Source: Chalara sp. BL73
Lineage: Eukaryota > Ascomycota > Leotiomycetes > Helotiales
Direction: 5' to 3'
Assembly (NCBI GenBank): GCA_918026815.1
Contig: CAKJVC010000031.1
Span: 1-64,000 of the forward strand
DNA length: 64,000 nucleotides
Shown here piece by piece: positions 1-12,200 of this stretch; positions within the stretch are counted from its first letter, which is position 1, and every line of letters begins with the position of its first letter. The position numbers and the translations under genes were made by a program. Below the pieces are notes generated by a model. The model saw only the letters and a list, made by a program, of their open reading frames with translations. It had not been told where the DNA came from and did no database searches.

Positions 1-200
1 AATCATGAGCAATTTTATATATTCACGACTAAAAGTTACGCGTCTGGAATTAAAGTCGCGTTGAATCGGCCCTCTTTATGTGGAATTTTGTTCGGCCGGC
101 CCGAGCCGAGGCACTCTTGGCAAGATTTTTATGATTACCTAAGTTGAGAATCTTAAGGTTTTCTATTTCAGACTGCTGCTTCAAAGGTTTGCCGTTGTAG

Positions 201-658
201 AGTTGTCGCAATGTTCGTGGCATATTTCCCCTGTTCATTGCCACGTCCTTTGGAATAGTCAATGGTTAGTGATTCTTCAGAATTTCCTGAACTGCAAAAC
301 TTATAGAGAGCAGGAATCTGGGTATTTGGTCCATCCTTCAAAGAGCAACAACAAGAAAAATTGGATCAAGAGCGGTAAGTTACTAGTACAGCTTTCTGAA
401 AGATACTAATTCCCTTTTAGCAAAGTCGAGGAAACTATTCGTCTCTCAAACGAAGGCTTATCAGTGCGGGATGCCGAAGCGTTTGCAAGTAGGACTCTCG
501 CAACAGATACCGCATTAAGGGCCGAACAACAATCGAATTGGTGGTTCCCAAAAATATCTCTATGGTCACAAGAATCTAAAGAATCAAATGAAAAGATCGA
601 AAGCAATAGTCTGGAAGTTAAACGCAAGGAGGAGGCAACAAAAGGGAAGGTGAAATGA
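201..658 (+). CDS. Small single-pass membrane protein, 3' part (5' exon unresolved)
   Basis: Three coding blocks join in phase: up to 264, 314-374 and 421-658. The introns are 265-313 (GTTAGT...CAG) and 375-420 (GTAAGT, TACTAAT branch, TTTTAG). The joined product starts with a hydrophobic stretch (RGIFPLFIATSFGIVNG) followed by WVFGPSFKEQQQEKLDQER. It continues as a charged, helix-prone tail of about 80 residues ending in Lys/Glu-rich sequence. This fits a small membrane protein with one N-terminal transmembrane segment and a soluble coil, perhaps mitochondrial, but I cannot name a family. No in-frame ATG lies between 201 and 264, and a TAG at 198-200 doubles as a possible acceptor. The start codon must therefore sit in an upstream exon, in the first 200 bases or before the window. 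An undetected frameshift or a decayed 5' end is possible. Confidence 0.5.
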
Positions 659-1257
659 GAAGCACTTCGGCAATAGCCCATCGCGCCGATGAACCTTGAG
701 ATATCCTATATGAAGGCCATAAATCGAATGACGTGCAGTATTCTGCACCTTCATCTTAATGGTTCCTAAGGTCCCAATATCATAGAGACATTCTGAGAAG
801 GCATTTTTTTACCAAATATGGCATCTCTTACAGGACGGTACAATATGAAGAAACAATGCAATAACAAGATAGAAGATCATTTGCGATGACTAATAGCCAA
901 GTCTTCACTTACATTATATGGTGAAACGATAATGTACTGCTTTTTGGGTCTTTATCAAGTTGACTCATTATATAAGTAGAGAATACATTTTCTGACAATC
1001 TTCAACATGCGCGACGCTGTGTCCTTGTTGTCGGATCCTTGCCTCCTGTCAGCCACAGGGATATCTTTCAACGGTCGCCATGTGTGTATTACTTTTAGCT
1101 CTCTTTAATTTAAAATATCATATGCTACTACTCAGACTACTCAGACTACTCACGTGACTCTCGCCCTGACATCATTGCACTCTAACTTTCCTGCGAGTAT
1201 ATCTTCCGGATAAAGAAAGGGCCTATTCTCCCAATCCAAATTCATTTGATAGATGAC
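659..1257. other. Intergenic region upstream of the DUF726 gene
   Basis: No gene is visible. The right end is the presumed promoter of the DUF726 gene, with pyrimidine-rich stretches and the 9-bp tandem repeat listed separately. Confidence 0.5.
1128..1152. repeat. 9-bp tandem repeat next to a CACGTGACTC motif
   Basis: CTACTCAGA occurs two full times plus a partial third copy and runs directly into CACGTGACTC, about 100 bp upstream of the ATG at 1258. CACGTG is an E-box and TGACTC a Gcn4-type half site in other fungi. A regulatory role here is only a suggestion. Confidence 0.45.
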
Positions 1258-3442
1258 ATGGCTTATTTGCAGAATCCGGAAGGCTCAGATCATGAGAATG
1301 AGCTCAGCGGTCTTTTGAGTGTGGAAGAACGCACCGAGCTGACCCTTTTAATCGCGAACATCGCAGAAGTTATGGGCAAGAAGATTACAGCTGTGTTTGA
1401 TGTTTCCGCAGTCGACGAAAACCGACCCAGACCATTACCACTGTCTAAAGGCTCCGATACTAATGAAGTTGGAGGAAAGGAGGAGGCTGATGAAGCGATC
1501 AATGCCAGAAAGTTGAGGGAGAAGCGAGAGGCAGAGTTGTCCGTGCCAGAGATTCTAGAACTGAAGAGTAGCTCTCTCGGGTTTTTTGAAAAATGGCGCG
1601 AATCACTTCTTGCCAGAGTTGGGACTGCGGTAAATAATTCCAAAGAAGTTGCAGATAAGCAGAAGGAGAAAGCAACAATCACTTCACACGAGATAACTGC
1701 GGTTCAACACCAAACCAAAGTAATCAGTAAGCGCATAACAGGATATTACAATCTTGGGTATTTCTAACATTGCCATAGAACCAAACACGAACGTTGAAGA
1801 AGCAGATGCAGCATTAATTGCAATGTGTCCGCCAACCTCAACATCACTGGTTGCTCTTCCAAGAGACAAACGAGTGCTGATTCTCAATGCAATTCTGTTA
1901 TTGGTTTTATCACTTGAGCATTACTTAGCTCATTCGCGGGTTCTTCTTCAACATATTGCCTCGTCTCTTCACTTACCGTTACATATTCTCGCAGAGGATG
2001 AGGTAAAGGTGGCTCAAGGATTGCTTGAAGCAGCGAAGGATATGAGTGGCGCTGAAGAAGCTCGCAAGCGTGGGGATGAGAATAAGACCGCTCGAAGGTG
2101 GAAAGTCGGGCTTGCTGGGGTTGCTGGGGCAGCAGTGATTGGTGTGACTGGTGGTCTGGCTGCGCCTTTGGTAAGAGAATAGCACTACCAGAGCCCCTAT
2201 GAAAAGAGCTCGGATCTCTACATTTTCGCAGAGATAGCTTCTTACGAGATGCATTTTTGACGTATCTTTACTGACAATGATGTCTAGGTGGCAGGCGCTA
2301 TTGGAACCATCATGGGTGGCCTTGGTCTAGGAGCAACGACAGCTGCAGGACTACTCGGTGCTCTTGCTGAAAGCGGAATAATTGTAGGAAGTCTATTTGG
2401 AGCATATGGTGGAAGAATGACAGGTAAAATGATGGATGCTTACGCCAAAGAGGTGGATGACTTCGCATTCCTCCCTTTGAAGGGCTCTAAGAACCACGAG
2501 ACGTTGCCCAAAGATCGTCGCTTACGGGTAACGATCGGCATAAGTGGCTGGCTGACTCAGAAAGAAGATATTATCACGCCATGGAGAGCTCTCGGTCGTC
2601 AGAGCGAGGTGTTTGCATTGCGTTGGGAACTGGAGGCATTAACGAAGTTAGGATCAAGTATAGAGTCGATGGTCAAGAGCGCAGCTTGGGGAGTGGCCAA
2701 GAAACAGATCATCGCTCGAACCATATTCGCCAGTCTGATGGAAGCTCTGTGGCCCATCGCCTTGCTCAAAGTGTCCAAGATTGTTGACAATCCTTTTAGC
2801 GTTGCTAAAAGCAGAGCGGACAAAGCTGGGGAGGTGCTTGCCGATGCTCTTATCAACAAGGCCCAGGGAGAGCGTCCTGTGACATTAGTCGGCTACAGTC
2901 TCGGTGCTAGACTTATCTACTCATGCTTGATGAATTTAGCTGAGAGAAGAGCATTTGGGTTGATCGAGTCAGTTGTACTTATCGGCGCACCGACACCGTC
3001 AGACGCTTCAGTATGGCGAGCGATAAGAAGTGTTGTCGCTGGTAGACTCGTTAATGTCTACTCGGAAAACGACTACATCCTTGCCTTTTTGTACAGAACA
3101 AGTAGTATTCAATACGGTGTTGCTGGCTTGCAGGAAGTTCAGGGTATTACAGGCGTCGAAAATGTTAACGTTAGCGAGCTTATCTCAGGCCATCTTCGAT
3201 ATCAATACTCCGTCGGATCCATTCTGCAGAAAATCGGCTTCGAGGACATTGATGTTGATCAAGTAGCGAAGGAAGAAGAGACCCTTGCCCTGCTGGAAGA
3301 AGAAGACAAGGAAGAAGAGGCAGGAAAAAAGAAAGAGTACATTGACCCAGACAAGGAAGCTGTTCAAATGGAAAAGGATGTCGAAAAGAAGACTCAACAG
3401 AAAATGATGCAAAAGGCTGGAAAGATGCTGCATTTGAGCTGA
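1258..3442 (+). CDS. DUF726 family (TMCO4-like) membrane-associated alpha/beta-hydrolase-like protein
   Basis: Exons 1258-1726, 1779-2170 and 2288-3442 give 671 residues. Both introns fit: 1727-1778 (GTAAGC, CTAAC branch, TAG) and 2171-2287 (GTAAGA...CTAG). The N-terminal third is acidic and charged. A region starting VLILNAILLLVLSLEHY and a long Gly/Ala-rich hydrophobic block (about residues 275-340, with GVTGGLAAPL and GAIGTIMGGLGLGATTAAG) are the family's membrane-associated signature. The C-terminal half holds the nucleophile-elbow-like GYSLGA (GxSxG) of a hydrolase fold. The last 60 residues are a Glu/Lys coiled tail. The length suits fungal DUF726 proteins, which include yeast Mil1/YFL034W and human TMCO4. 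The biochemical activity is not established. The start is the first in-frame ATG (gacATGG). Nothing looks broken. Confidence 0.88.
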
Positions 3443-5525
3443 AGAATTTGGAAGACACTAAGAGGAAAGCACCTGGCCGATTCGAAAACAAAACCCAGTG
3501 GGATTATCTTCATTAGGAAGCATGACAATAATATATATACAGTTCCCAGCACAAAGACTCGTGAGGAGTTATTACTGTGTGTTTGAACTATAGGTCAGCG
3601 ATTCCACTGGCTATAACTAGGAAGAGTAGCCATTATCAGTATCAAATCGCCGTTCTTCAGGATCTTATATCGTTTTCATGGTTAGATCAGGTCTATGCTA
3701 TTATAACTCTTGCACATAGTTGCTCTCTGTATTAATCAGTTCCCAACAACTACCTTGTAAAATTTCTCCCAGATCCTTGTGTATCAACCACAAAATATCC
3801 TCATCTTCTCCAATAACCATTATTTACCTCAGAACTTACGTCAGAAGCATTCCTCCTTCAGAGCCTCCGACTCATTAATCTTTCTTTAACACGATGCCCC
3901 TGAACAAGCGCTGCCGTTGGCGTTATGAACTGATGCAAGCCACTTACCAGCTCAGCCATTCTCATACACAACTAGGACTGGTTATTATGGACCGCGCCGA
4001 AACCGATTCGACTTCGCTTCCAACAGTGTTAGTCACCATCGCCGCTCTGCTCAGGCGCTACTTACTCTTGTCTCACTCTCTGCTCAGGTTTCTCATGTTC
4101 CTGCCCTCCATTCTGTTAACTAGTCACGATAGGCTCGGCTCTGCTGTATAAAAGTTGACAATTTTACACGATTGTATTTAAGGGGATCAATTCGGCTACT
4201 AGTGAGCCCAAACAACCTCCCCTTCTCCTCCTAACGTTACTTACGTGCCAACGAAATAGAGACGCTGGTGTTGGGGAGCCAAATTGAGGCCCATTCCCAA
4301 GGTCAGTACTATGGGGCCCGTTTGATACATTCTAGCGCTCCTTATGCGACGCCGCGTTTTGAGTTCCACAAGCACAATCTCTCAAACGGGCAAACTCAGA
4401 ATTCACACAAATTACAGTGCAACGAACCACCTCACGCCCTGTTGTTAAATAAACTTACCCGAAACTATTTTTAGATTCGAGTACTGCAATTGCGAGTATA
4501 TCTGATTGAAACATTACAACTCGAGGGACTTATATCGAAAGGAAAATACATTAACATAATACAAGATAGCGTATGTGCAATACTTCAAACTAATGCAGTC
4601 AGAATTGCAATAGTGTTTTTCAGACTACGTTGGTTTAAAGTACACGAATTCGATTTGATAGAGCTTGGAGCAAGCAGAAATTATACACCAAAACCTGAAC
4701 ACTTCAGCTAGTAGAACGAAATTATAGACTACTCTTAGAATCTGCACTATAGCCGTTCCAGGCGACCGAAATTCGAGCCTCTGCCTGTATGCGGAACGTT
4801 GTGAATCTTAGACTTTTTAAATGTTCTATCTCTCAACAGTCTAGAGATAGGTACTATTTACATGAATCTCCGTCTATCACTACGGGCTTTAGTTTCTCAG
4901 CCACATTTTATTTCATATCATAAAAACAATCTCGCACAATAGAGGAGCTTTTCTAAACTAGTAAGGCTGGCAGAAACACCCTTTGTCTACCACTAGGAAA
5001 GAGAAGGCCGTGTCAAGTTTTAATTTAAAGAGAAAAACCCGGTGCAAATTCAGACTAGAACTGCGCATTATAAGGATAAACTGGCGTTATAAAGGGACTA
5101 ATATTGGGAAGTCTACGCTTAGAACTAAGGAGATCAAATCCAGCTCCCAGCCATTTTGGCTCAAAGGAGACTCAGGCTCGTTATTATGTCAAATCATTAG
5201 CCCAAGATATAGAGAATCGCGGGTTCGAATAAGGCTCTATACCACCTTGGAGCGCACCAATCTAGGGTCTTCAATAGAAATCCAATTTAAGACCGTTCCC
5301 TCTCGAGTAGTGGAGAAAGCGGGGTGGGATAGTGGCCTGCTGATAAAAGAACCTTGAGCCTCAATTCACCAACCTCCTCTCTCTAATGCCTCTGGTATTC
5401 GTCTCTTAGCCTATTCACTCTCACCACGGCGCCACAAGCTATGGTGCACTTCCCGGTGATTGCTAGACACTTTCTTTTCGCGCGAATCACTCTTTAGTGT
5501 GTTTTGGGCGGCGCAAATCGACACG
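3443..5525. other. Long intergenic region without a supported gene
   Basis: Several open frames occur (3894-4151, 4268-4474, 4983-5357), but none shows a recognisable domain, consistent intron signals or a convincing start context. Around 5219 a short GGTTCGAAT string resembles a tRNA B box but lacks the flanking stems. I see no mobile element ends here. Confidence 0.5.
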
Positions 5526-6582
5526 ATGGCGAATAATACAAACGACCCGAGCGGTCTATTTCAACTCAAAGCGATCCAACAAAGGAATTTCTCTGAACGA
5601 GAAACCAGCGTACTCGATCTATTTGTGTCTACCATTCAATCTGCTACCTTAGAAACCGCCGCGGAAGCCGCACGTCGGCTTGATTTTTTCTGCTCTTTTC
5701 TTGATCCTGAGAAGAACGAGGTCGAAGCTTATTTATGGACGATCTGGGAGGTCATAGCTGAAATGGCTGGCAGTTCTGATGTAACGAGCGAGATACATGT
5801 GTGGCTCGTCAATGTTCTTCAGAGTTTAGTTCGGTGTGCAAAAGGAAACTTCGTTGTGAGAGGGGTAAGTGTTTACGAGATCGATTCTTATCATCTTTGT
5901 CAAAGACTTTCTGATAATTCGAACAGATTGAGCAGCGTGTGTGGGGAGACTTACCTCTCTTTGGTCAGTGTTTAGATGCTTATTACAGTGGTCGTGGTAT
6001 GTTATTCTTCCCTTACGTCCTTTACTTTTTGTTACTTTTCTTCTTCCCCAATTGAAAACAAGGAATTCCAACAAGTCATGTTTAACATGTATAATAAAAG
6101 ACCCTTATTTAGTAGCGGAAAAAGAGTACAAGCCAGAATACGTACAGAGTTGGCGGAGAATTAGCTCTTTCATGGCTCGATGCACAGGTGCAGGTCTCTT
6201 GGTTATTTATACCCAGGCAACAGATGCATTGCGAGGAGCATTTGAGAAAGAGCCGAGTAAAGATCAGGAGATCTCTGCAACCGAATGCAGAATCCTGGTG
6301 GCCTGCGAATGGTTGGCTCATGGTGCTAGGCCACTTTTCGAGTGGGCGCGGCAAAACAGTGGCCATTTCGACGTTACAGAGAAGGACACGGAATATATCG
6401 AAGGAGGCCCATTATATAATGGGCCTTCTGTTGTCTGCCTACAGCGCTGGGGCTTTTGGCAGAACCGGCTTGAAGAGCTTAGAAAGAAAGAGTCCGGCTT
6501 GAGAGAGGAGATTCGGAATGCTATGCTCGAAGCAGCGGAGACTATGACAAGGATTGAAAGATCCATTGGTAATAACTTGTAA
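5526..6582 (+). CDS. DUF3632 family protein
   Basis: Exons 5526-5864, 5927-5996 and 6101-6582 give 296 residues in one frame. Intron 1 (GTAAGT...CAG) is canonical. Intron 2 runs from GTATGT to an AAAAG acceptor that I chose because it joins YYSGR to DPYLVAEKEYKPEY in frame and removes stops; that boundary is less certain. Landmarks match fungal DUF3632 proteins: an early LW-containing helix (AYLWTIWEVIAEMA), the QRVWGDLPLFGQ turn, a central SWRRISSFMARCTG block, then ATECRILVACEWL and GGPLYNGPSVVCLQRWGFW near the C-terminus. The family is helical, common in filamentous ascomycetes and of unknown function. The start is the first ATG before the conserved region; the frame is open further upstream without another ATG. 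Confidence 0.85.
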
Positions 6583-7874
6583 AGCGGGAAGTAGAATTGA
6601 TATAACCGATTAAATTCTCTTCTCTTCCCACCTTTCCTTGCTCTATCCTAATCCTTATCCGACCAATAAATATCAACTTTTTCATTTTCCTCTTTCCTCC
6701 CCGTCTTCTTTTAAACGGCCCTTGAATCTATCTTAAGATTTTCGAAAGCGATAACATTACAAGTTAAGTAAATACTGATATTGTCAAGAAACTTCAATTG
6801 TAGTAAGTAATACAGTCCTTTATTGACGTAGAATATTAAGTAAGGGGAGAATTTCCGCCAAGACTACCACCTAGTCAGGCCTACCGCCGTGACAGATATT
6901 CAAATAAATATAGTAAGTTAAGCATAAAGCTCCTAACTACAAAATAACCACATCTTATATAAACCTCATTTATAGTAACAGAGTCCATATTTCTCGGTTT
7001 GTATCACGTGCTCCCTGTCACCAGGCGCCGTCGCCAAATCGTGACGATAAAATAATACAACTAACTTATTTATCACGGGTATATAAGTGAATAAAATCTA
7101 AAATGACTCGGAGCGAAAAGTAAAAGAAGCTAAAATAAAATCTGTGCTCAGAGACAAAATAAGGAAGTGTAACCAAAAATCAATAAAGCTAAAACAAAGC
7201 TCTTAAAAGCTAAAATGGCTGCTTAATGCATGCTTAGACTAACTTTACTGTATGCTCAGTTTGCTAAAATCGAGCTTAGGTCGTGCTTAGGAATGCTTAC
7301 TCTCGGCTCAGGTTAAAGTGGCAGCTGCTCACGTCCAAACACTAAAACAGAACCAGCAAAAAAAAGTTGAGTCTGACTTATGTGGAAAGTAACTCGAATA
7401 CCTATACGGTGGGTCTTAGGATACCCCTTTTTCCGACAACACTTCTTGTTTCGCAAAATTCCATTGCATCAGAGCAGCTATCTATAATTGGTGGTCATTC
7501 GCCTGAAATATCCAGGTTTTTCAAACTAACTAGAGGAACTTCTAGAAGTCAAGTCTGCTAAAGCTACTGAACTTTCCTAACGCATCGTATAGCGCTTACG
7601 ATCGCAGTTTTGTAAGAGAAAGGGGTAAAAAGGTCACAGAGTACATTTACAATCTCGAACGAGCAATGGAAGAAGCTGTTTCCATGACAACTATCATTAT
7701 TTGCACTTGCAGAACCTAGGAACGAACCCTCGCATGTTGTACCCCCAGTCTGCAGCAAACCACTTCATGCAGTCAGCTAAGACGTGACCCATGATGGTAT
7801 TGTAGCAAGCAATAACAGATTAAGACCCAATTCCACGACAATATGTCAGAATTGCAAGTCTATTTTTGATGCGC
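6583..7874. other. Intergenic, AT-rich, no supported gene
   Basis: The stretch between two convergent genes is AT-rich, especially 6600-7360, with runs such as repeated GCTAAAA near 7130-7280. Open frames here are short and lack any family signature. GTGACAG near 6890 and CTGTCAC near 7015 face each other, but I could not define element ends. Confidence 0.45.
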
Positions 7875-9282
7875 TTACCAGCCGACAAATTCAGCAGATG
7901 GTGAAGGTCCCCAACTATCAGCCGAGTTCCCAGCAAGGCCACCGCCCAGGTCACGACCACTGAAATCGCCAGATGAAGCACCATATCCACCGCCGCCGAC
8001 ATTTCCGCCCAAACCTCCAGCTATGGATACTGTTAGTACAAAAAATGGGGGATATTAAGAAGAAGCACTTACCAGCGCCTCCGTCCTCTTCAGCCAAAGG
8101 CTCCTGACAACGAACCTTGGTGTGGCCCATTTGCTTGCAGTTCTGGCATTGCACGCGGGACCAGTCACGAGGCTTGGGGCACTCCTTTCCGGTGTGGCCC
8201 TCTCCATCACAATTACGGCAGATGATCTTGCGTTCTTCTGTGCAGTCCTTGACCATGTGCTCTTCGCTACCGCAGTTGCGGCAAGCACGCTTCTCACGGG
8301 TTGGGCAATCCTTTGAGAAATGACCGACTCAGAAGCATCAGTATTAGAGAACCATTCTCAAAAATAAGGGACACATACCTTCATTGCAGTTCTTGCACTC
8401 AACGCTGCTTGCGTCGCGAGGCTCGGTGCATTCCTTGCTGCTGTGACCAGATTGACCGCAGTTACGGCAAGCGAACTTATCAGGACGTGGGTTGGGGCCT
8501 GGGAAAGTAAGCAACTACCATGAAAATGATGCACTAAAGGCAACTAACAATCACGAACTCGATGACCGATCTCCTCGCAGTTATAGCACTTTACAACGAC
8601 TCGGTCGGCATTCTCAATCTTCTCCTCACGGCATGACTTCGAGATGTGACCAAGTTGTTCGCAGTTAGAGCACTTGGGAATGCCACGATCGACTGGTTCA
8701 CCTGCATCCTCAAGTCTAGCCAAGTTCTCATCCGGGGTCGCTGGCCACAAGTCCTTCTCCTTGGGGCGTTGATGCTTTGGGGAAGTGCGGTAAGTGACGG
8801 AGTATTTCTTGTCTAGATTACCTTGCAAATCCATGTTGGTGAACGTAAGCGCAAGCTCCTTCTCCAGTGCAATGATGTAGAATGTGAAACCCTGGCTTCG
8901 GAAGGCATGCTCAAGCTGAACATATGTAGCATCTGGAGTTGCCTTCATATACTTCTTGAGAGCGATCTTAAAGTCATCCAAATCACGCTCATCAGAAGCC
9001 GCCTTCATGTCAGCCCATGCAATTTCAGCTGGGACCTCATCAACACCTTCGTACATTAGCTTGCGTGGAGCCTTGCATTCAACTGCAGAGTGACCTATGG
9101 GCGAAGAATTAGCTAAGGCCAAATGGCTCACGATGTGGAAAGAGAAGCCAGTACCTTCTTCCTTGCAATTATTGCATAGCTTAGGTGGAGCGCTTGGGCA
9201 GTTGGCGCGAACATGACCTGGTTGTCCACAAGAATTACAAGTGCCCGTGAATTCACGTGGGACGGAGGGTTGGTGCACTTGA
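7875..9282 (-). CDS. CnjB-like CCHC zinc-knuckle protein, 5' end missing at an AT-rich border
   Basis: Minus-strand exons, 5' to 3': about 9282-9155, 9094-8549, 8498-8379, 8327-8073 and 8020-7875. The introns are 50-60 nt (9095-9154, 8499-8548, 8328-8378, 8021-8072). At least eight C-x2-C-x4-H-x4-C knuckles are readable, for example CNSCGQPGHVRANC, CSNCEQLGHISKSC, CYNCEEIGHRVRDC, CKNCNEVGHFSKDC and CQNCKQMGHTKVRC. A helical block (MATPDATYVQLEHAFRSQGF-like, FTNMDLQGNLDKKYSVTYR) sits between knuckles, as in fungal 'zinc knuckle transcription factor CnjB' proteins. The Gly-rich tail ends in Trp before TAA. Such proteins bind single-stranded nucleic acid. No ATG precedes the first conserved residues: upstream of about 9285 the sequence turns AT-rich and has no knuckles. 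The gene is therefore either 5'-truncated or has a distant first exon. Order and spacing of the remaining exons look intact. Confidence 0.8.
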
Positions 9283-9289
9283 CTAATTA

Positions 9290-12200
9290 GAAGCCTGATA
9301 TTCAAACAGAATATTAATAGCAATAAATATCAAAAATAGCTCTATTCGACTTTTAAAGCTAGCTTAGTATTGGAATATTTATAGCTATGTAACTATAAGT
9401 CACATGTATAAGTATATTATACCGTTTTAGAAACTGTAACTATAAGTGCTTCTATCTATAGCACATTAATTCTACAACAATCAACATTAAATAAAACCAA
9501 CAACAGAACTAATTGAATTCGTAGTACTATATGATTCGCGGCATTTAGCCAGTAAACCGACAATAATATTGTAGTAGAGTTAATCGATCTGTTATGTGAC
9601 TTGCAGGGTCATAGTTTCGGGGCGGGTTTTAGTTGTTCCGGAGTAAGGTTATAGCTCTTCTCGAAATGTGATATAGCAGGCATCCAGAATATACTTTTCT
9701 TACCTGACTTTCTTGCTTGCGGTGTAGTTTTTACTACATTTTACTTTATTTCTTTACAATATTTTAGTATATACTTAGTTACTATTAAAACTAGTATATA
9801 TAATATATTTATTCTTTTCTAAAGTAACTTATAGTATTTCTTACTTAAAATATAGATTATAATAGTATAAATTAAACCTTATTTCTATTATATAAAAAAA
9901 ACTAAATTATATTATAATCTCTAAGAAATAATATTAGATTTAAAGAATTTTAATAAAAGTGCTATAAGTATATATAACTTTACTTAAAACTTAGTATTTT
10001 ATAAAGCCGCCTTGCTTAAGTGGCCGCTAACTTAGTAATAAACTTTAAATAAAATCAAAATAGTCTTCGTTACTTTCTCTTCAATCCACTTTGTTTCTAT
10101 ACATCCAATCATGCTAGTAGCACTGCTCGACTACTCGATGTCGTTTTTCTACTTTTTTTAAAACAACTAGCACTTTCGACCTATAAAGTATACAAATGAT
10201 ATCTTTTCTTTAAGCAGATCTAGGAACCAGTCCGAATTCTTTCTTTTTCTCGAATGCAATTCGCTTTTCAGCACATATGCTTGTTTATTGCTTCAACTTC
10301 CGAATACTTCTTCGCCAGCTACCGTAATACAATGGAATAAATAAAAATACAATAGTTTTTTATTATGCAAAAGTTCTTTTCCGGTTTCGTGCTTATTCTT
10401 TTATTTTATAGTAAACACGAGCTTATTATAAAAGCTATTTAACGGTTGACCTAAGAAATTGTCGGACGTAAAAATGTTTAACCAGAAAACGAAGCCGTTA
10501 TTGCAGCTATTATAGCATTCGAGAATAGTTTTAAGTTTTCAGGCGTCCACGCATTTTGAATTATTAGAAAACTTTTTCGAGCCGTATAGTTTATTCAATG
10601 TTCGCAGTGTTAGCGAAATGCTAGACTTTGCAGCAAAGGTATACTTAGGCCGAATTGCTTAAATTTATGCTCGACTTTTGACGTAATAGTGTTGATTGTT
10701 CTGCTTCGAACAGCTAATATCTTTTTCCGATCTAAAGAAATGTCTGTGCGCTCAATGTGACAATGCAGAAAATCGTTGGCTGCATTAAATGCAGTATCTA
10801 AAACCGGCTATCGTAATAGTATGCTTTTCCGAGCTTTTGACTAATCCGGTGTTTACGAAAGCATTAATTTATATTCTCGATCAAGCAAATGCCAAAGTTT
10901 TGTCAACTTCGCGAACACATCAAGTGTTTCGGTGCACTTTATTATGTTTTTCGACATAATTGTGAATACATTTCCAACTGGAAGTTCTTTGTAGAAATTG
11001 GGCATTTCATCGTACAATCTTTCTACGAATGTTGAAAAGCGCAATACTGTTATCCCGAAAATCTGTTGCTTTGAGCAATTTCTGAGCTTTGACGTGCAGA
11101 AGTATCCAATTTTTATTTTCTTTACGCTGTTGCATCGCATAGTCTCGGTATATAACATTAAAAGCATAAAGCTCTAAAAACATTGGTTCGTCGAGTACGG
11201 TTTCGATTTCGAGTCTAACAGCTATTTTATAAAGCAAAAGAATAAATCCTAAAGTATTCTAATGTTTCCAGCAACAATTTGAATATTGTTGAAATAAACA
11301 ATCTTTTAGTATATCTACGCTCGGGTAAAAACAAAATTGTCAGTTGCGGTTTTCAGAGCTTTCCGGAAGTCATTATCTGCAAAAAGTCGCTAATACTCCA
11401 AAAGTAAATCAAGAATGCTTGACCAGAGTTCTGGAAAAAGATTTTTTCTAGACATAACTACACGTAGCGGCCTGAGCGGTGGCGGAGTTAAATTGAGTAT
11501 AAATAGAAATTGGAAAAGCATGTACGAAAAGTCGCATGCTCCTGCAAGAAATACACAGGTTGTAAACGCCTAGAAGTAAATAGGCCGCATAATTTTTACT
11601 TGTTGCCATTTCTTATCTTTGTTAGCTTAGTTAATACATATTTAATCCATTTATATGTAACGTAAAGAATTCTTCACGTTCAAGTGTAAAGTTTGCAGTA
11701 TATCGCGGGCGGTTTCTGAAATCAAAATGTAACTTTAGTCGTTTATTTGCAGCTTGAATCTTTTTTGTGAAGTGTTCTATGTGTAAGAAACAGCGGTAAA
11801 TAACGGCGCACTCGATAAAAGCACAGATATTAAGTCGATACTAATATTCTTCGCTGATTTACAATCCCGAAGTTTAAAAGCTGCTAATCGGATATACGAA
11901 GCATTTAAAAAGGCTTCATAATGATATGTTGGTTTTAGCTTACTTTCGCATTTTGATTCTGTACTTAAAAATAAGCTTTCTATAGTAAAAAAACGTGGTC
12001 CTGCTATCGCTCGAGCGTTCTAGTAATTGGATTTAAGCTTACTTAACGAGATTTAGCGGTACTAAGCAAAATAAAGTAAAAGCAAAAATTTACTACAAAA
12101 GAATATTAAAACCTTTACATAAAACGAAAAAATAAATTATCAATTAAATTAAAGCTGTTACTTGCGCTGGGCTCTAAAGTGAAGAAAAGCTTTGCAGCCT

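Noticed and set aside
3894..4151. 85-codon plus-strand ORF with a hydrophobic stretch
   Set aside because: No family resemblance and no supporting signals. Its length is expected by chance.
5210..5260. GGTTCGAAT string resembling a tRNA T-loop/B box
   Set aside because: The flanking bases do not form a T stem and no A box or acceptor stem is found at the right distance.
4983..5357. 124-codon open frame
   Set aside because: Low-complexity basic translation, no ATG at its start, no domain and no splice context.
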